From NCBI GenBank assembly GCA_020634935.1, contig JACKAT010000030.1, positions 1-64,000 of the forward strand: a stretch of 64,000 bases of DNA, read 5' to 3'. Numbering within the stretch: the first letter of the stretch is position 1; each line of letters starts with the position of its first letter. The notes under the pieces are model-generated. The model did no database searches. It saw only the letters and a list, made by a program, of their open reading frames with translations, and was not told the DNA's origin. The translations under genes and the position numbers were made by a program. Shown piece by piece: positions 26,443-34,143 of this stretch. This DNA comes from Anaerolineales bacterium. GTDB taxonomy: Bacteria > Chloroflexota > Anaerolineae > 4572-78 > J111.

Positions 26443-27918
26443 ATGACCTCGCTGCCTCGACCGGAGCCGCCATTGGTGCTTACGCTCGATATCGGCACCT
26501 CTTCTACCCGAGCCATGCTGTTTGACTGCCTGGCCAAACCCGTCGAGGGGGTGCTGGCCCAAGTCCCTAATCACCTGCAAACGACGGCCGACGGCGGCGC
26601 CGAATTCGATCCTGTCGCTTTATTTGATGGTGTGGTTAGGGCGATTGATCAAGCCTTATCTCAAGCCGGGCCATTAGCCGATGCTATCGGTGGGGTCGGC
26701 CTCGACACGTTTGTAACGAACTTCATGGGTCTCGATCAGACGGGGCAGCCCATAACCCCGCTTTATACCTACGCCGATCGACGCAGCGCGGCGGATGCTG
26801 AGGCCCTACGTCACGAATTCGATTTGGAGGCGGTTCATAATCGTACCGGCTGCCGCATCCACAGCGCCTACTTGCCGGCTCGTTTTCGCTGGCTGGCGCG
26901 CACCCAACCAGAGGCGCTTAAAGCTGTGGCCTACTGGCTGTCCATCGGTGAATACCTGTTTTGGCAGTTCTTCGGCAAGCGGGTCGTTAGTTACTCGGTG
27001 GCCTCGTGGAGCGGCTTGCTTGACCGCCGCACGCTGGGCTGGGACGAAGCGTGGCTGGCGGACTTGCCGGTCAACATCGAACAGTTTTCCAAGGCGACGG
27101 ATGTCGATCAACCGCTGCAAGGTCTGAAACCGGCCTGGGCCGAACGCTGGCCTGCCCTTAAGTCTGTGCCGTGGTTTCCGGCTATCGGCGATGGGGCAGC
27201 GGCTAACGTGGGCAGCGGCTGCACCACCCCGGAGCGATTGGCCCTGACCATCGGCACCACGGGGGCGATGCGGACGCTGGTAGACGAATCGCCGGAAACG
27301 GTGCCGGTCGGGTTGTGGCTATATCGGTTGAATCGGCGCTACGGTCTCCTGGGCGGCGCTACGACCGAGGGTGGCAATGTCTTCGCCTGGCTGAACCAAA
27401 CCCTCAAACTTCCCCCTAATTTGGAAACTACCCTGGCCGCTATGCCGCCGGCCGGTCACGGCTTAACCTTTCTCCCCTTTTTGGCCGGGGAACGGGCCCC
27501 CGGCTGGCAGGACGACGCCCGGGCCAGCCTCATTAATTTCACACTGGATACCCAACCTATTGATATTTTGCGGGCCGGCTTGGAAGGTGTGGCCTATCGT
27601 TTTGCCATCATTCATCGCCAAATGCAGCCCCACTTACCGCCCGATCACCAAATTATCGCCAGCGGCAGTGGGCTGCTCAACTCGCCGGCCTGGATGCAGA
27701 TCATGGCCGATGTCCTCAACCGGCCGCTGATGGCCTCAGCCGAACCAGAGGCCACCAGTCGCGGCGTGGCTTTGATGGCGCTCGACGCGCTCGGTTTGAC
27801 GGAAGACAAACCCGTCTCATTGGGCAAAACCTATCTTCCGCGCAGCGATTACCACGCGCAGTATCAAGATGCTCTTGAAATACAGGTTAATCTCTACAAT
27901 CAGCTAATCCAGCCATAA
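26443..27918 (+). CDS. FGGY-family carbohydrate kinase, gluconokinase-like
   Basis: A 491-residue sugar kinase starting three bases after the GGT stop. Phosphate-binding segment LTLDIGTSSTRAMLFD opens the first actin-like domain; the catalytic Asp lies in GVGLDTF; the second domain has LTIGTTGAMRTLVD, GGATTEGGNVFAW and FLPFLAGERAPGWQDDARA. Closest by memory to gluconate kinases of the FGGY family. The protein should phosphorylate a sugar or sugar acid with ATP, but substrate is not decided by the motifs. It is the last gene of the operon; its relation to the protein kinase is unclear. Confidence 0.87.
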   Translation: MTSLPRPEPPLVLTLDIGTSSTRAMLFDCLAKPVEGVLAQVPNHLQTTADGGAEFDPVALFDGVVRAIDQALSQAGPLADAIGGVGLDTFVTNFMGLDQTGQPITPLYTYADRRSAADAEALRHEFDLEAVHNRTGCRIHSAYLPARFRWLARTQPEALKAVAYWLSIGEYLFWQFFGKRVVSYSVASWSGLLDRRTLGWDEAWLADLPVNIEQFSKATDVDQPLQGLKPAWAERWPALKSVPWFPAIGDGAAANVGSGCTTPERLALTIGTTGAMRTLVDESPETVPVGLWLYRLNRRYGLLGGATTEGGNVFAWLNQTLKLPPNLETTLAAMPPAGHGLTFLPFLAGERAPGWQDDARASLINFTLDTQPIDILRAGLEGVAYRFAIIHRQMQPHLPPDHQIIASGSGLLNSPAWMQIMADVLNRPLMASAEPEATSRGVALMALDALGLTEDKPVSLGKTYLPRSDYHAQYQDALEIQVNLYNQLIQP

Positions 27919-27945
27919 AACCGTCGCTGATTAAGCGATTGGAAG

Positions 27946-28106
27946 CATGTCATTTCGCAGCCGAAGGCGGAGAAATCCCTGTGGCGATACAATGAAAAAT
28001 GATTTGGCTGGGAAAATTTCAGGTTGTGGCTTCAAATTTTCCCAGCGAATGTTTCATTTATAGCTATGCCTGAGGGATTTCTCCGCTGGCGCTGCGAAAT
28101 GACATG
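27946..28106. repeat. Nested 161-bp palindromic element
   Basis: The ends are inverted repeats of about 34 bp: CATGTCATTTCGCAGC... at 27946 matches the complement of ...GCTGCGAAATGACATG ending at 28106, with few mismatches. Inside lie AATGAAA (27991) / TTTCATT (28052) and a 13-bp perfect stem GCTGGGAAAATTT (28007-28019) / AAATTTTCCCAGC (28034-28046). It has no coding capacity. This looks like a MITE or REP-type unit; the GTCATTTCGC...GAGAAATC wording resembles intergenic repeats seen in several phyla. It follows the FGGY gene and may also end its transcript. No target-site duplication was identified. Confidence 0.75.
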
Positions 28107-28334
28107 AAGAATATCAAATGCCAAATTCACGTTAAAACGTATTGTTGCCCATTGCCTGCATGGCCTATACTCGTCCAAGGAGATTAGGCGAAATAGCTTA
28201 GGAAATCTCTTGTTATATAGGTTAAATAGCCTAATTGCTCTCGGTGATATGTCCCAAATGAAGCGAATTAGCCCGTATTCTTGGCCTGAATACTTACTTT
28301 TACCCTACGCTTAAGCAACATCGCGTATTGCCTA

Positions 28335-28363
28335 TTGAAATACTAAGCCAAATGGCGTATAAT
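28335..28363 (+). promoter_or_regulatory. Sigma70-type promoter for the SecD-like gene
   Basis: TTGAAA (28335-28340), 17-bp spacer, TATAAT (28358-28363); predicted start near 28370, 28 bases before ATG 28398. In the stretch 28107-28334 I see nothing recognisable. Confidence 0.75.
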
Positions 28364-28397
28364 GGAGACGACTTAGGAAAGGGAAATAATCGAACCG

Positions 28398-29126
28398 ATG
28401 AAAAGACAACTTGCCATCTTTGTGACTGTTTTTTTGGCCTTGTCGGCGATGTGGCTGATTTACGGCTCAAAAGTGGTTGCCCAATTCCGCTTAGACTCCC
28501 GAATGGCGATTGACGAGCCGGGAACCCAGATTATTCTAACCCCAAAGATTTCAAATATATCCCAGGAGTACTTATTGGAAGCCCAACGGGTTGTCACCAA
28601 ACGGCTTGATCAACTCCAGCCGGCTGAATATTATCAGGTGCTGACGGACCACAGCTATCTAGAGGTTCATCTCACCGACGCAGAGGATACGGCTCATCTT
28701 ATTAATATTGTAACGCGGGTGGGTGAGGTGGAATTTATCGATGGGGGCAGTGAACCGCCTATTGGTAAATTTGTCGAAACCACCTCGGTGGCTTCACCGG
28801 CGAGCGGAGCTTATCAAACGCTTTTTTCCGGTCAAGAAATCATGAACGTACTGCCGCCCGAAGACGGGCAGCTTTTCTATCAAATTATCCCCACTCCAGC
28901 CGCTGCTCAGCGCTTCTCTCAATTTATTATGGCTCATCCCAATGGATATATCTGTCTGGTCATTGATGATGAGGTCACTAACTGTTCAAAAATGTACTTT
29001 TGGTCGGGCGATACGCTGGAGATTTTACCCAATTTGAGCAGCGAAACCGGATTTAGCCTGTCGGATTTAGGCGTTTTTCTCAACAGTGGACCGCTGCCGA
29101 TATCGTTGCAAGTAATTACCGATTAA
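28398..29126 (+). CDS. Stand-alone SecD P1-like periplasmic protein
   Basis: A 242-residue protein with an N-terminal hydrophobic segment (residues 4-22, IFVTVFLALSAMWLIYG), either signal anchor or signal peptide. The rest resembles the first periplasmic domain of SecD: EAQRVVTKRLDQL, YLEVHLTDAEDTAHLINIVTRVGEVEFIDG, the FSGQEIMN segment, and the base-and-head part with ...AAQRFSQFIMAHPNGYICLVIDDEV. True SecD has five more membrane helices, which are absent here. So this is either a SecD-derived accessory protein or a remnant that has been kept as a full frame. It has its own promoter and terminator, which argues for expression. Function is unknown. Confidence 0.65.
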   Translation: MKRQLAIFVTVFLALSAMWLIYGSKVVAQFRLDSRMAIDEPGTQIILTPKISNISQEYLLEAQRVVTKRLDQLQPAEYYQVLTDHSYLEVHLTDAEDTAHLINIVTRVGEVEFIDGGSEPPIGKFVETTSVASPASGAYQTLFSGQEIMNVLPPEDGQLFYQIIPTPAAAQRFSQFIMAHPNGYICLVIDDEVTNCSKMYFWSGDTLEILPNLSSETGFSLSDLGVFLNSGPLPISLQVITD

Positions 29127-29134
29127 CTCTTGAA

Positions 29135-29159
29135 AACAGGTGACTCTCACCTGTTTTTT
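29135..29159 (+). terminator. Intrinsic terminator of the SecD-like gene
   Basis: AACAGGTGA (29135-29143), loop CTC, TCACCTGTT (29147-29155), followed by a run of T to 29159. It sits between convergent genes; a short A tract on the other side may give some function for the GT-C array transcript, whose last stop is at 29162. Confidence 0.88.
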
Positions 29160-29161
29160 GT

Positions 29162-31207
29162 TTACTCAACCACCCATTCTCCCAGAACCACCGCGCTTTC
29201 GCCGCTCTGATCATCGATGACGCCCAATCGGGCAAACGTCTCCGGATGATAAAACCCCACCAGCAGCCGGTAGCGTCCCGGTCGCAGATCCGGCGGTAGG
29301 GTCAGAGCGGCGCCATCGCGCACCGCCTCATCGTTTTTGAGCAAATCCCCCCAGCGAGACGAAGGAACTTTATTGTCGTAAATGAAGTGGTCCGCCTGGG
29401 CAATCGTATTGTTTTCACTATCGCGTAGATGAACCAGTACCTTGGCTCCAAAAGGCAGATTGCCCTGCCAGAATAAGGTCAGGTATATCACCCCACCGGG
29501 AGTCGGCTGAGACGGAATGGCGGTATAGCCTAATAACCGAGCGCCGCCGTCAAATTCGGCGTTGAGGACGACCTCTGCTTTCTCGGCCAACGGCCAGCGA
29601 TCGGGCCGGCTGCTTAAAGCCCACACCCCGCCTTCGCCCCATTGTTTATCCATTTGTTCCAAAATTTGCTGCTGTAAGTAGCCGTCGTAGCTGTTGAACA
29701 GCCAAAATTCTTGAGTAACCAGCCAAATCCGGTGGTCGCCGGTCAAGACCTGATTGAATGCCTCAGCCGTATCGAGCCAGATGGCTCCGGTGTAGCGGTC
29801 GCCCAATTCGCCGTCGGGCCGCACGATGAGCTTGGGCGATGACTGAACCAGGTAGTAGTCGCTCTGATCAAGATAGAGCCAACTGGCCGGCGGATGCATG
29901 CTCATGACCTGATCGCCCTCCGCCAGATTGTCCCGGACATAATTAAACGCCTGATCGTAGCGATTCCAGCCGCCGCTGCCGCTGTCGAAGATGTAGGCCA
30001 GCGGCGGCCAGAAGAGTAGGGTCAGCAGAATGGCCAGAATTGCGGCTGCGCCTGCTTGCCACTGCTGCTTGTAAGCCGTAGACCACGGAACTAAGGCGAC
30101 GATTTCCCGGCCGCCGTGCGCCCCCAGCAGTAGAAAAATGCCCTGAATCTGCATCAATAGGTAGCGCGATCGCTGCCAGTGCGGCTCGATAGCTAAGACC
30201 AGTACAGCCAGCACAGTAACAAAAATACACCCCAAAAATAGGGCGCCGACGTCTCGCGAGCGGCGTTCCTCTTTTAGAAGTCGAACCAAACTAATAGCTA
30301 ACCCCACTAGTGTCAGTGTCAGAATAGGCCTGTGGGGCCAATCGATGAAGTAGGTTCCGTAAGCTTCCCAGGCGTGGCCTAAGTCCGAGGGGAATTGCAA
30401 GAATTTGTTGCTCAATGCGCCGACTTTAGCCTCAAGACCCTGGTTTTCGGTCTGAAACTCGACGCTCGGCGGCGGCTGAAAAATGACGCCGGATGACATC
30501 GCCAAAGCGAAGACAATTAGCAAGAAAATGGCGTCGCGCAGAATCTTTTTCTGCCAGTAGATGACGTTGAACCACCATAGCCCAAAACCGGCCGCAAACC
30601 AGCCGGGCATCAACACCACCGTCGAAAAATGAGTAAGCAGCGTTAGCCCATAGCTCAGGGCAAAACCGAGCCGGTATCGAACGGAGTTGCGGGTCAAGCC
30701 CAACCACAGCAGCGCCACTGCCAGCAGACCGAGCCATTGCGCCAAGGTGATCATTCTGGCCCGCCCGCCCCATTCAACCGATTCCAGACTCACCGCCAGC
30801 CATAACGCCGCCAATAAACCGACCCATTTTGAGCGCAGTACCCGCGTTCCCAGCCAATAAACAGTGACCACCGCCAGCGTGCCAAAGATCACCGCCGGCC
30901 AGCGGCCGAGCGCCTCGCTGAAACCGAACAGCCGGAACAACCCCCCGCTGAGGTAGGAATAGGGCAACCCCGGATCGTACATCAGTCCGGTTGGATAGCG
31001 CGGCAGCCCTGTCTCGGCGATAAATTTGGCGGCGGCCAGGGTGAAAAATTCATCGATGTGGTATTGGAACAGCGTCAGGTAACGCAATCGGAGGGCGAAG
31101 GCGACAATAGCAATAAAAAGAATCGGCCATTGATAATTGATAATTGAAGATGGGGCGCTCGATGCTGGGGAGGCGCTGGTCGTTTTCGACGGGTGTTCAT
31201 TGTTCAT
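29162..31207 (-). CDS. GT39-like GT-C membrane glycosyltransferase, last gene of the array
   Basis: A 681-residue polytopic membrane protein. After a Ser/Pro-rich start, helix 1 is followed by the first luminal loop with the acidic pair in YHIDEFFTLAAAKF, the position of the catalytic Asp in GT39/PMT enzymes. Ten or more hydrophobic helices reach about residue 420, then a soluble outer region. The last 120 residues are the beta-sandwich module common to the array (LLGYTAIP, LTLFWQG, KVLVHLRD, LPPDLRPGRYRLLVGFYHPETFARLGV). The donor would be a polyprenyl-phosphate sugar; acceptor unknown. Its ATG shares one base with the TAA of the preceding gene, within a heptamer repeat. Confidence 0.82.
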   Translation of the reverse strand: MNNEHPSKTTSASPASSAPSSIINYQWPILFIAIVAFALRLRYLTLFQYHIDEFFTLAAAKFIAETGLPRYPTGLMYDPGLPYSYLSGGLFRLFGFSEALGRWPAVIFGTLAVVTVYWLGTRVLRSKWVGLLAALWLAVSLESVEWGGRARMITLAQWLGLLAVALLWLGLTRNSVRYRLGFALSYGLTLLTHFSTVVLMPGWFAAGFGLWWFNVIYWQKKILRDAIFLLIVFALAMSSGVIFQPPPSVEFQTENQGLEAKVGALSNKFLQFPSDLGHAWEAYGTYFIDWPHRPILTLTLVGLAISLVRLLKEERRSRDVGALFLGCIFVTVLAVLVLAIEPHWQRSRYLLMQIQGIFLLLGAHGGREIVALVPWSTAYKQQWQAGAAAILAILLTLLFWPPLAYIFDSGSGGWNRYDQAFNYVRDNLAEGDQVMSMHPPASWLYLDQSDYYLVQSSPKLIVRPDGELGDRYTGAIWLDTAEAFNQVLTGDHRIWLVTQEFWLFNSYDGYLQQQILEQMDKQWGEGGVWALSSRPDRWPLAEKAEVVLNAEFDGGARLLGYTAIPSQPTPGGVIYLTLFWQGNLPFGAKVLVHLRDSENNTIAQADHFIYDNKVPSSRWGDLLKNDEAVRDGAALTLPPDLRPGRYRLLVGFYHPETFARLGVIDDQSGESAVVLGEWVVE

Positions 31208-31225
31208 TATTCATCATTCATTATT
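31130..31225. repeat. Heptamer tandem repeats at the junction of two GT-C genes
   Basis: Two copies of TTGATAA (31130-31143) lie just inside the downstream gene. Four degenerate 7-mers, TCATTGT, TCATTAT, TCATCAT, TCATTAT (31198-31225), span the TAA of the upstream gene and the ATG of the downstream gene. Read on the minus strand each 7-mer offers an ATG in a different frame, so a change in copy number would alter the junction. Confidence 0.7.
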
Positions 31226-34119
31226 CTAATTTCAATGGCGTCGTTGGGTTGGGGCATCCCTTTGGCATCGGTCGCCGGGAGACGAACGCCGTCGGTGGGG
31301 CGATATAGACCGATGGTTATCGTGTAGTCACTGGTTATAGCCGCCGGCGCATCGAGTTGGTGCTGGCTGAGAACAACATCGCCGGGCTGCCAGGCCGAGG
31401 TGGGAAAGAGACCCTGACCGGGTGGAACATCACTCTGGGCTACGAGTTCGCCGGCCGGATTGAGCAGATGCACAAAAGCGGTATAAGCTTGATCAGGCGC
31501 GACGAGGGCTTGCCAGTATAAGGCGACCTCAAGCCGGTTTGCCTCAATTTTAGGATCGTAGCCAAGCAGTCGAAACTGGCCATCGAATGTGGCATCCACC
31601 TTATGCGGTCCCGCGTAAATGGGCCACTCTTTTGGCTCGACCCGGAACGTGGTAATGGCGCTGGGAATAGCTTCGCCGGCCAGATTGCGCACCGGCAGCG
31701 GTGTCAATGTATCCGGCAGAAAGAGGCCGACATCCAACCTTACCAGGGCCGGCACGGGTAAGCTAGCCGGCAGTTCGAGCGGCCACGTTTCACGAATAAC
31801 CTCGCCGGGCCGCCAACTGGTGGTAGGCCGCTCAGGATCAACCGGCGGGCCGTTGACCAGCGCCACCCGCTCATCACCGAGAAATGCCTGGAGACTGATA
31901 TAGGCATCTCGATCCAGGGCCCGGATGGCCTGCCAGTAGAGGGTGAGGGTCAGCGTGTCGGCGGGGTGGATATGGCTCGGAGCGAGTTCATACGCCAGCA
32001 AGCGCACGTGGTCGTAGTAGGTGTGTTCCAGCGGCGTGGCCGAGGCCGGAACGGCCTCCGCCGCCAGACGAGCGAAGGCCACTTCCGGTTCGACGCGTTC
32101 AAGCGCACCGCCGGCCGCCACCTCGACCGCCGACCAGCCGGCGGCAAAATCGACAGTTTGCCAACTGGCGTCAGACAGCCGGACGCCGATTTGAAGATCG
32201 TACAGACCGGGCGGCAGGGCCGCGCCGGATAGATAGCAGTCGCTCTCGACCACTTCGCCGGGGGTATGGGCGGCCGGCTCAAAACCGGGGCGAGGGGTAC
32301 AGGCCAGCCAATCGCTGTGTTGAGACTCATTAGTCCATAATCGAACCGCCAACGGCTGCTCCGTTTGGCTGAGATTTTCCCAGATGAGACGCACGGTCAC
32401 GGCCTTCTCGGCTTCCTCCCACCGGTAGCCGAACAGCCTCAGTTGGCCGTCAATTTGAGCTACTTGGGGATCGGCCGGGAATTGGATCGGGTTGGGATAG
32501 ATTTGCGCGTAGTCAATACCATCTATCGTAATGACTTTCTCGGGTGGGACATGCTGTTCAAAGTAGCGAATCACGCCGGGACTGGGATCGAGTTTGCGCT
32601 GCGACTGCTGGATGTAAAAAATAATTTTGTCGGCGCGGGCCCAGTCGCCGTTGGCATCCAGGTTGATGCGGGTGCCTTTGAAGCCCATCAGATAGTGAAA
32701 AAAGCGGCTGGCGACGATCATCGATTCCGGGTTGTCCTGGCTTTGCAGGTAATCGGCGACCTGATCCATGCCCTCGCCCCAGCCGATGCGGGTTAGCCGG
32801 CTGGCGACCGGCCCGCCGCCGGCCAATGGATTGAAATAGGAAAAGTAGTACGGATGAAAGGGCAGCGCAGTGGCGAGTTGGATTGCCAGCAAAACGCCGC
32901 CGGCCAGCCAGATGCGCTGCCGAGGCCAAGCGAACTGCTGGGCGGCGTGAAGATAGGCTGCCGCCGCCAGTACGTTCAACGCCGGAAAAGCGGCCATCAA
33001 AAAGCGATCTTGTTTGTGGCTGCCCAGACTCATTCCCCCGACATATAGAGCAGCATAGGCCAGCACTGCCCACAACCCCAGTTCATCGAGCCACTCTCGC
33101 CATCTTGCCGGTGGAGCCCAGCGGCGGCGAACGAGCAGCCACACCCCCAGCAGCAGCCCGATCAACATCAATGGTGTGGTGCGCAGGATGAAAATAACCG
33201 GATAGAAGAGCAGTCCGGGATCTTCATCTAAAACGGTTTGGCCGAGGAAAAATATTTTGACCCCTTCCTCACCCACTTTACCGATCAAGTAGTTGGCCAT
33301 CAGGCTAAATGTGGGGCCGGGTACGGTCCAGGTAGCGGGCCACAGCAAAATAAACGTGGCCACTGCCGTCGCTAGCCAGCCTGCTATCGTCAGGGCAAAA
33401 CCGCGTAAGACAGGTCGCCACCGGGTTTCGATATAAAGATGCCAGATCAAGCTGATGACTCCAAACATCGGCAGCAGCACCAGCGCCTGCGATTTGGTCA
33501 GCCAGGCCAGCCCGCCGAAAATGCCGGAAATCAGCAGATGAGGCCAGTAGCGCTGCTGCCGGTGGGCAGCGACGAGCGCCAGTAGCGACAGCATCATCAA
33601 GCCGGTCAGCAGCCCCTCCGCCCGGTTGACCCGGCTGTCGCTGAGGTAAAACGGGTCGAGGCTAATCAGCATCGAGGCCAGCAAGGCCAATCGCTGCCCA
33701 AAGAGTTTACGCAAATACAGAAATATACCGACCACCAGCAGCGTGTTGGTCAAGACCACCGGAAACCGCTGGAGCCAGAGGGTGTCGGTGCGATCCCACT
33801 CGTGGATTAGTAAATAGACGCCGGCATCGCCGATCCAACTCCCTTGCAAAATCGAGCGATAGAGCGAAGCCAGAAACAACCAAATCGTTTCCAGCCAGAC
33901 CGGGAAGATACCGGGATAGCCGTCGCCGACAAGCGTACCGGGCAGGTCGCCGGCCAGCAGCGCCCGATAAAAATCAACCGCCCAATTCCAACGGTCCGGT
34001 TCGTCAACAACCCGGAAGACGTTAAGCGAGGTTAATCGCACAGCGGCGGCCAGGATAAAGACGAAGAACGTTTCGATATAGAATTGGTATTTTTGTAAGA
34101 CGTTATGTTTTAGCATCAT
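31207..34119 (-). CDS. GT39-like membrane glycosyltransferase with three beta-sandwich modules
   Basis: A 970-residue protein. The acidic luminal motif VVDEPDRWNWAVDF follows helix 1. Other array signatures are GSHKQDRFLMAAFPALN, HPYYFSYFNPLAGGG, IGWGEGMDQVADYLQSQ, FYIQQSQRKL and TIDGIDYAQIYPN. The membrane part ends near residue 430. The C-terminal 430 residues contain three successive beta-sandwich modules, recognised by LRLFGY / VRLLAYEL / FRLLGYDP and by LIWEN / LTLYWQA / VALYWQA. It should transfer a lipid-linked sugar outside the membrane. It belongs to the GWGEG subfamily with four other genes here; length is far above ordinary GT39 (about 500 residues). Confidence 0.85.
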   Translation of the reverse strand: MMLKHNVLQKYQFYIETFFVFILAAAVRLTSLNVFRVVDEPDRWNWAVDFYRALLAGDLPGTLVGDGYPGIFPVWLETIWLFLASLYRSILQGSWIGDAGVYLLIHEWDRTDTLWLQRFPVVLTNTLLVVGIFLYLRKLFGQRLALLASMLISLDPFYLSDSRVNRAEGLLTGLMMLSLLALVAAHRQQRYWPHLLISGIFGGLAWLTKSQALVLLPMFGVISLIWHLYIETRWRPVLRGFALTIAGWLATAVATFILLWPATWTVPGPTFSLMANYLIGKVGEEGVKIFFLGQTVLDEDPGLLFYPVIFILRTTPLMLIGLLLGVWLLVRRRWAPPARWREWLDELGLWAVLAYAALYVGGMSLGSHKQDRFLMAAFPALNVLAAAAYLHAAQQFAWPRQRIWLAGGVLLAIQLATALPFHPYYFSYFNPLAGGGPVASRLTRIGWGEGMDQVADYLQSQDNPESMIVASRFFHYLMGFKGTRINLDANGDWARADKIIFYIQQSQRKLDPSPGVIRYFEQHVPPEKVITIDGIDYAQIYPNPIQFPADPQVAQIDGQLRLFGYRWEEAEKAVTVRLIWENLSQTEQPLAVRLWTNESQHSDWLACTPRPGFEPAAHTPGEVVESDCYLSGAALPPGLYDLQIGVRLSDASWQTVDFAAGWSAVEVAAGGALERVEPEVAFARLAAEAVPASATPLEHTYYDHVRLLAYELAPSHIHPADTLTLTLYWQAIRALDRDAYISLQAFLGDERVALVNGPPVDPERPTTSWRPGEVIRETWPLELPASLPVPALVRLDVGLFLPDTLTPLPVRNLAGEAIPSAITTFRVEPKEWPIYAGPHKVDATFDGQFRLLGYDPKIEANRLEVALYWQALVAPDQAYTAFVHLLNPAGELVAQSDVPPGQGLFPTSAWQPGDVVLSQHQLDAPAAITSDYTITIGLYRPTDGVRLPATDAKGMPQPNDAIEIRIMNDE

Positions 34120-34143
34120 GTTAAGTTCGTAGCGTTGGTGGAG

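Noticed and set aside
31950..33073. Additional minus-strand frames of 126 and 171 codons within the 31207-34119 gene
   Set aside because: Out-of-frame shadows of a GC-rich gene, with Arg/Pro-rich products and no ribosome binding sites.
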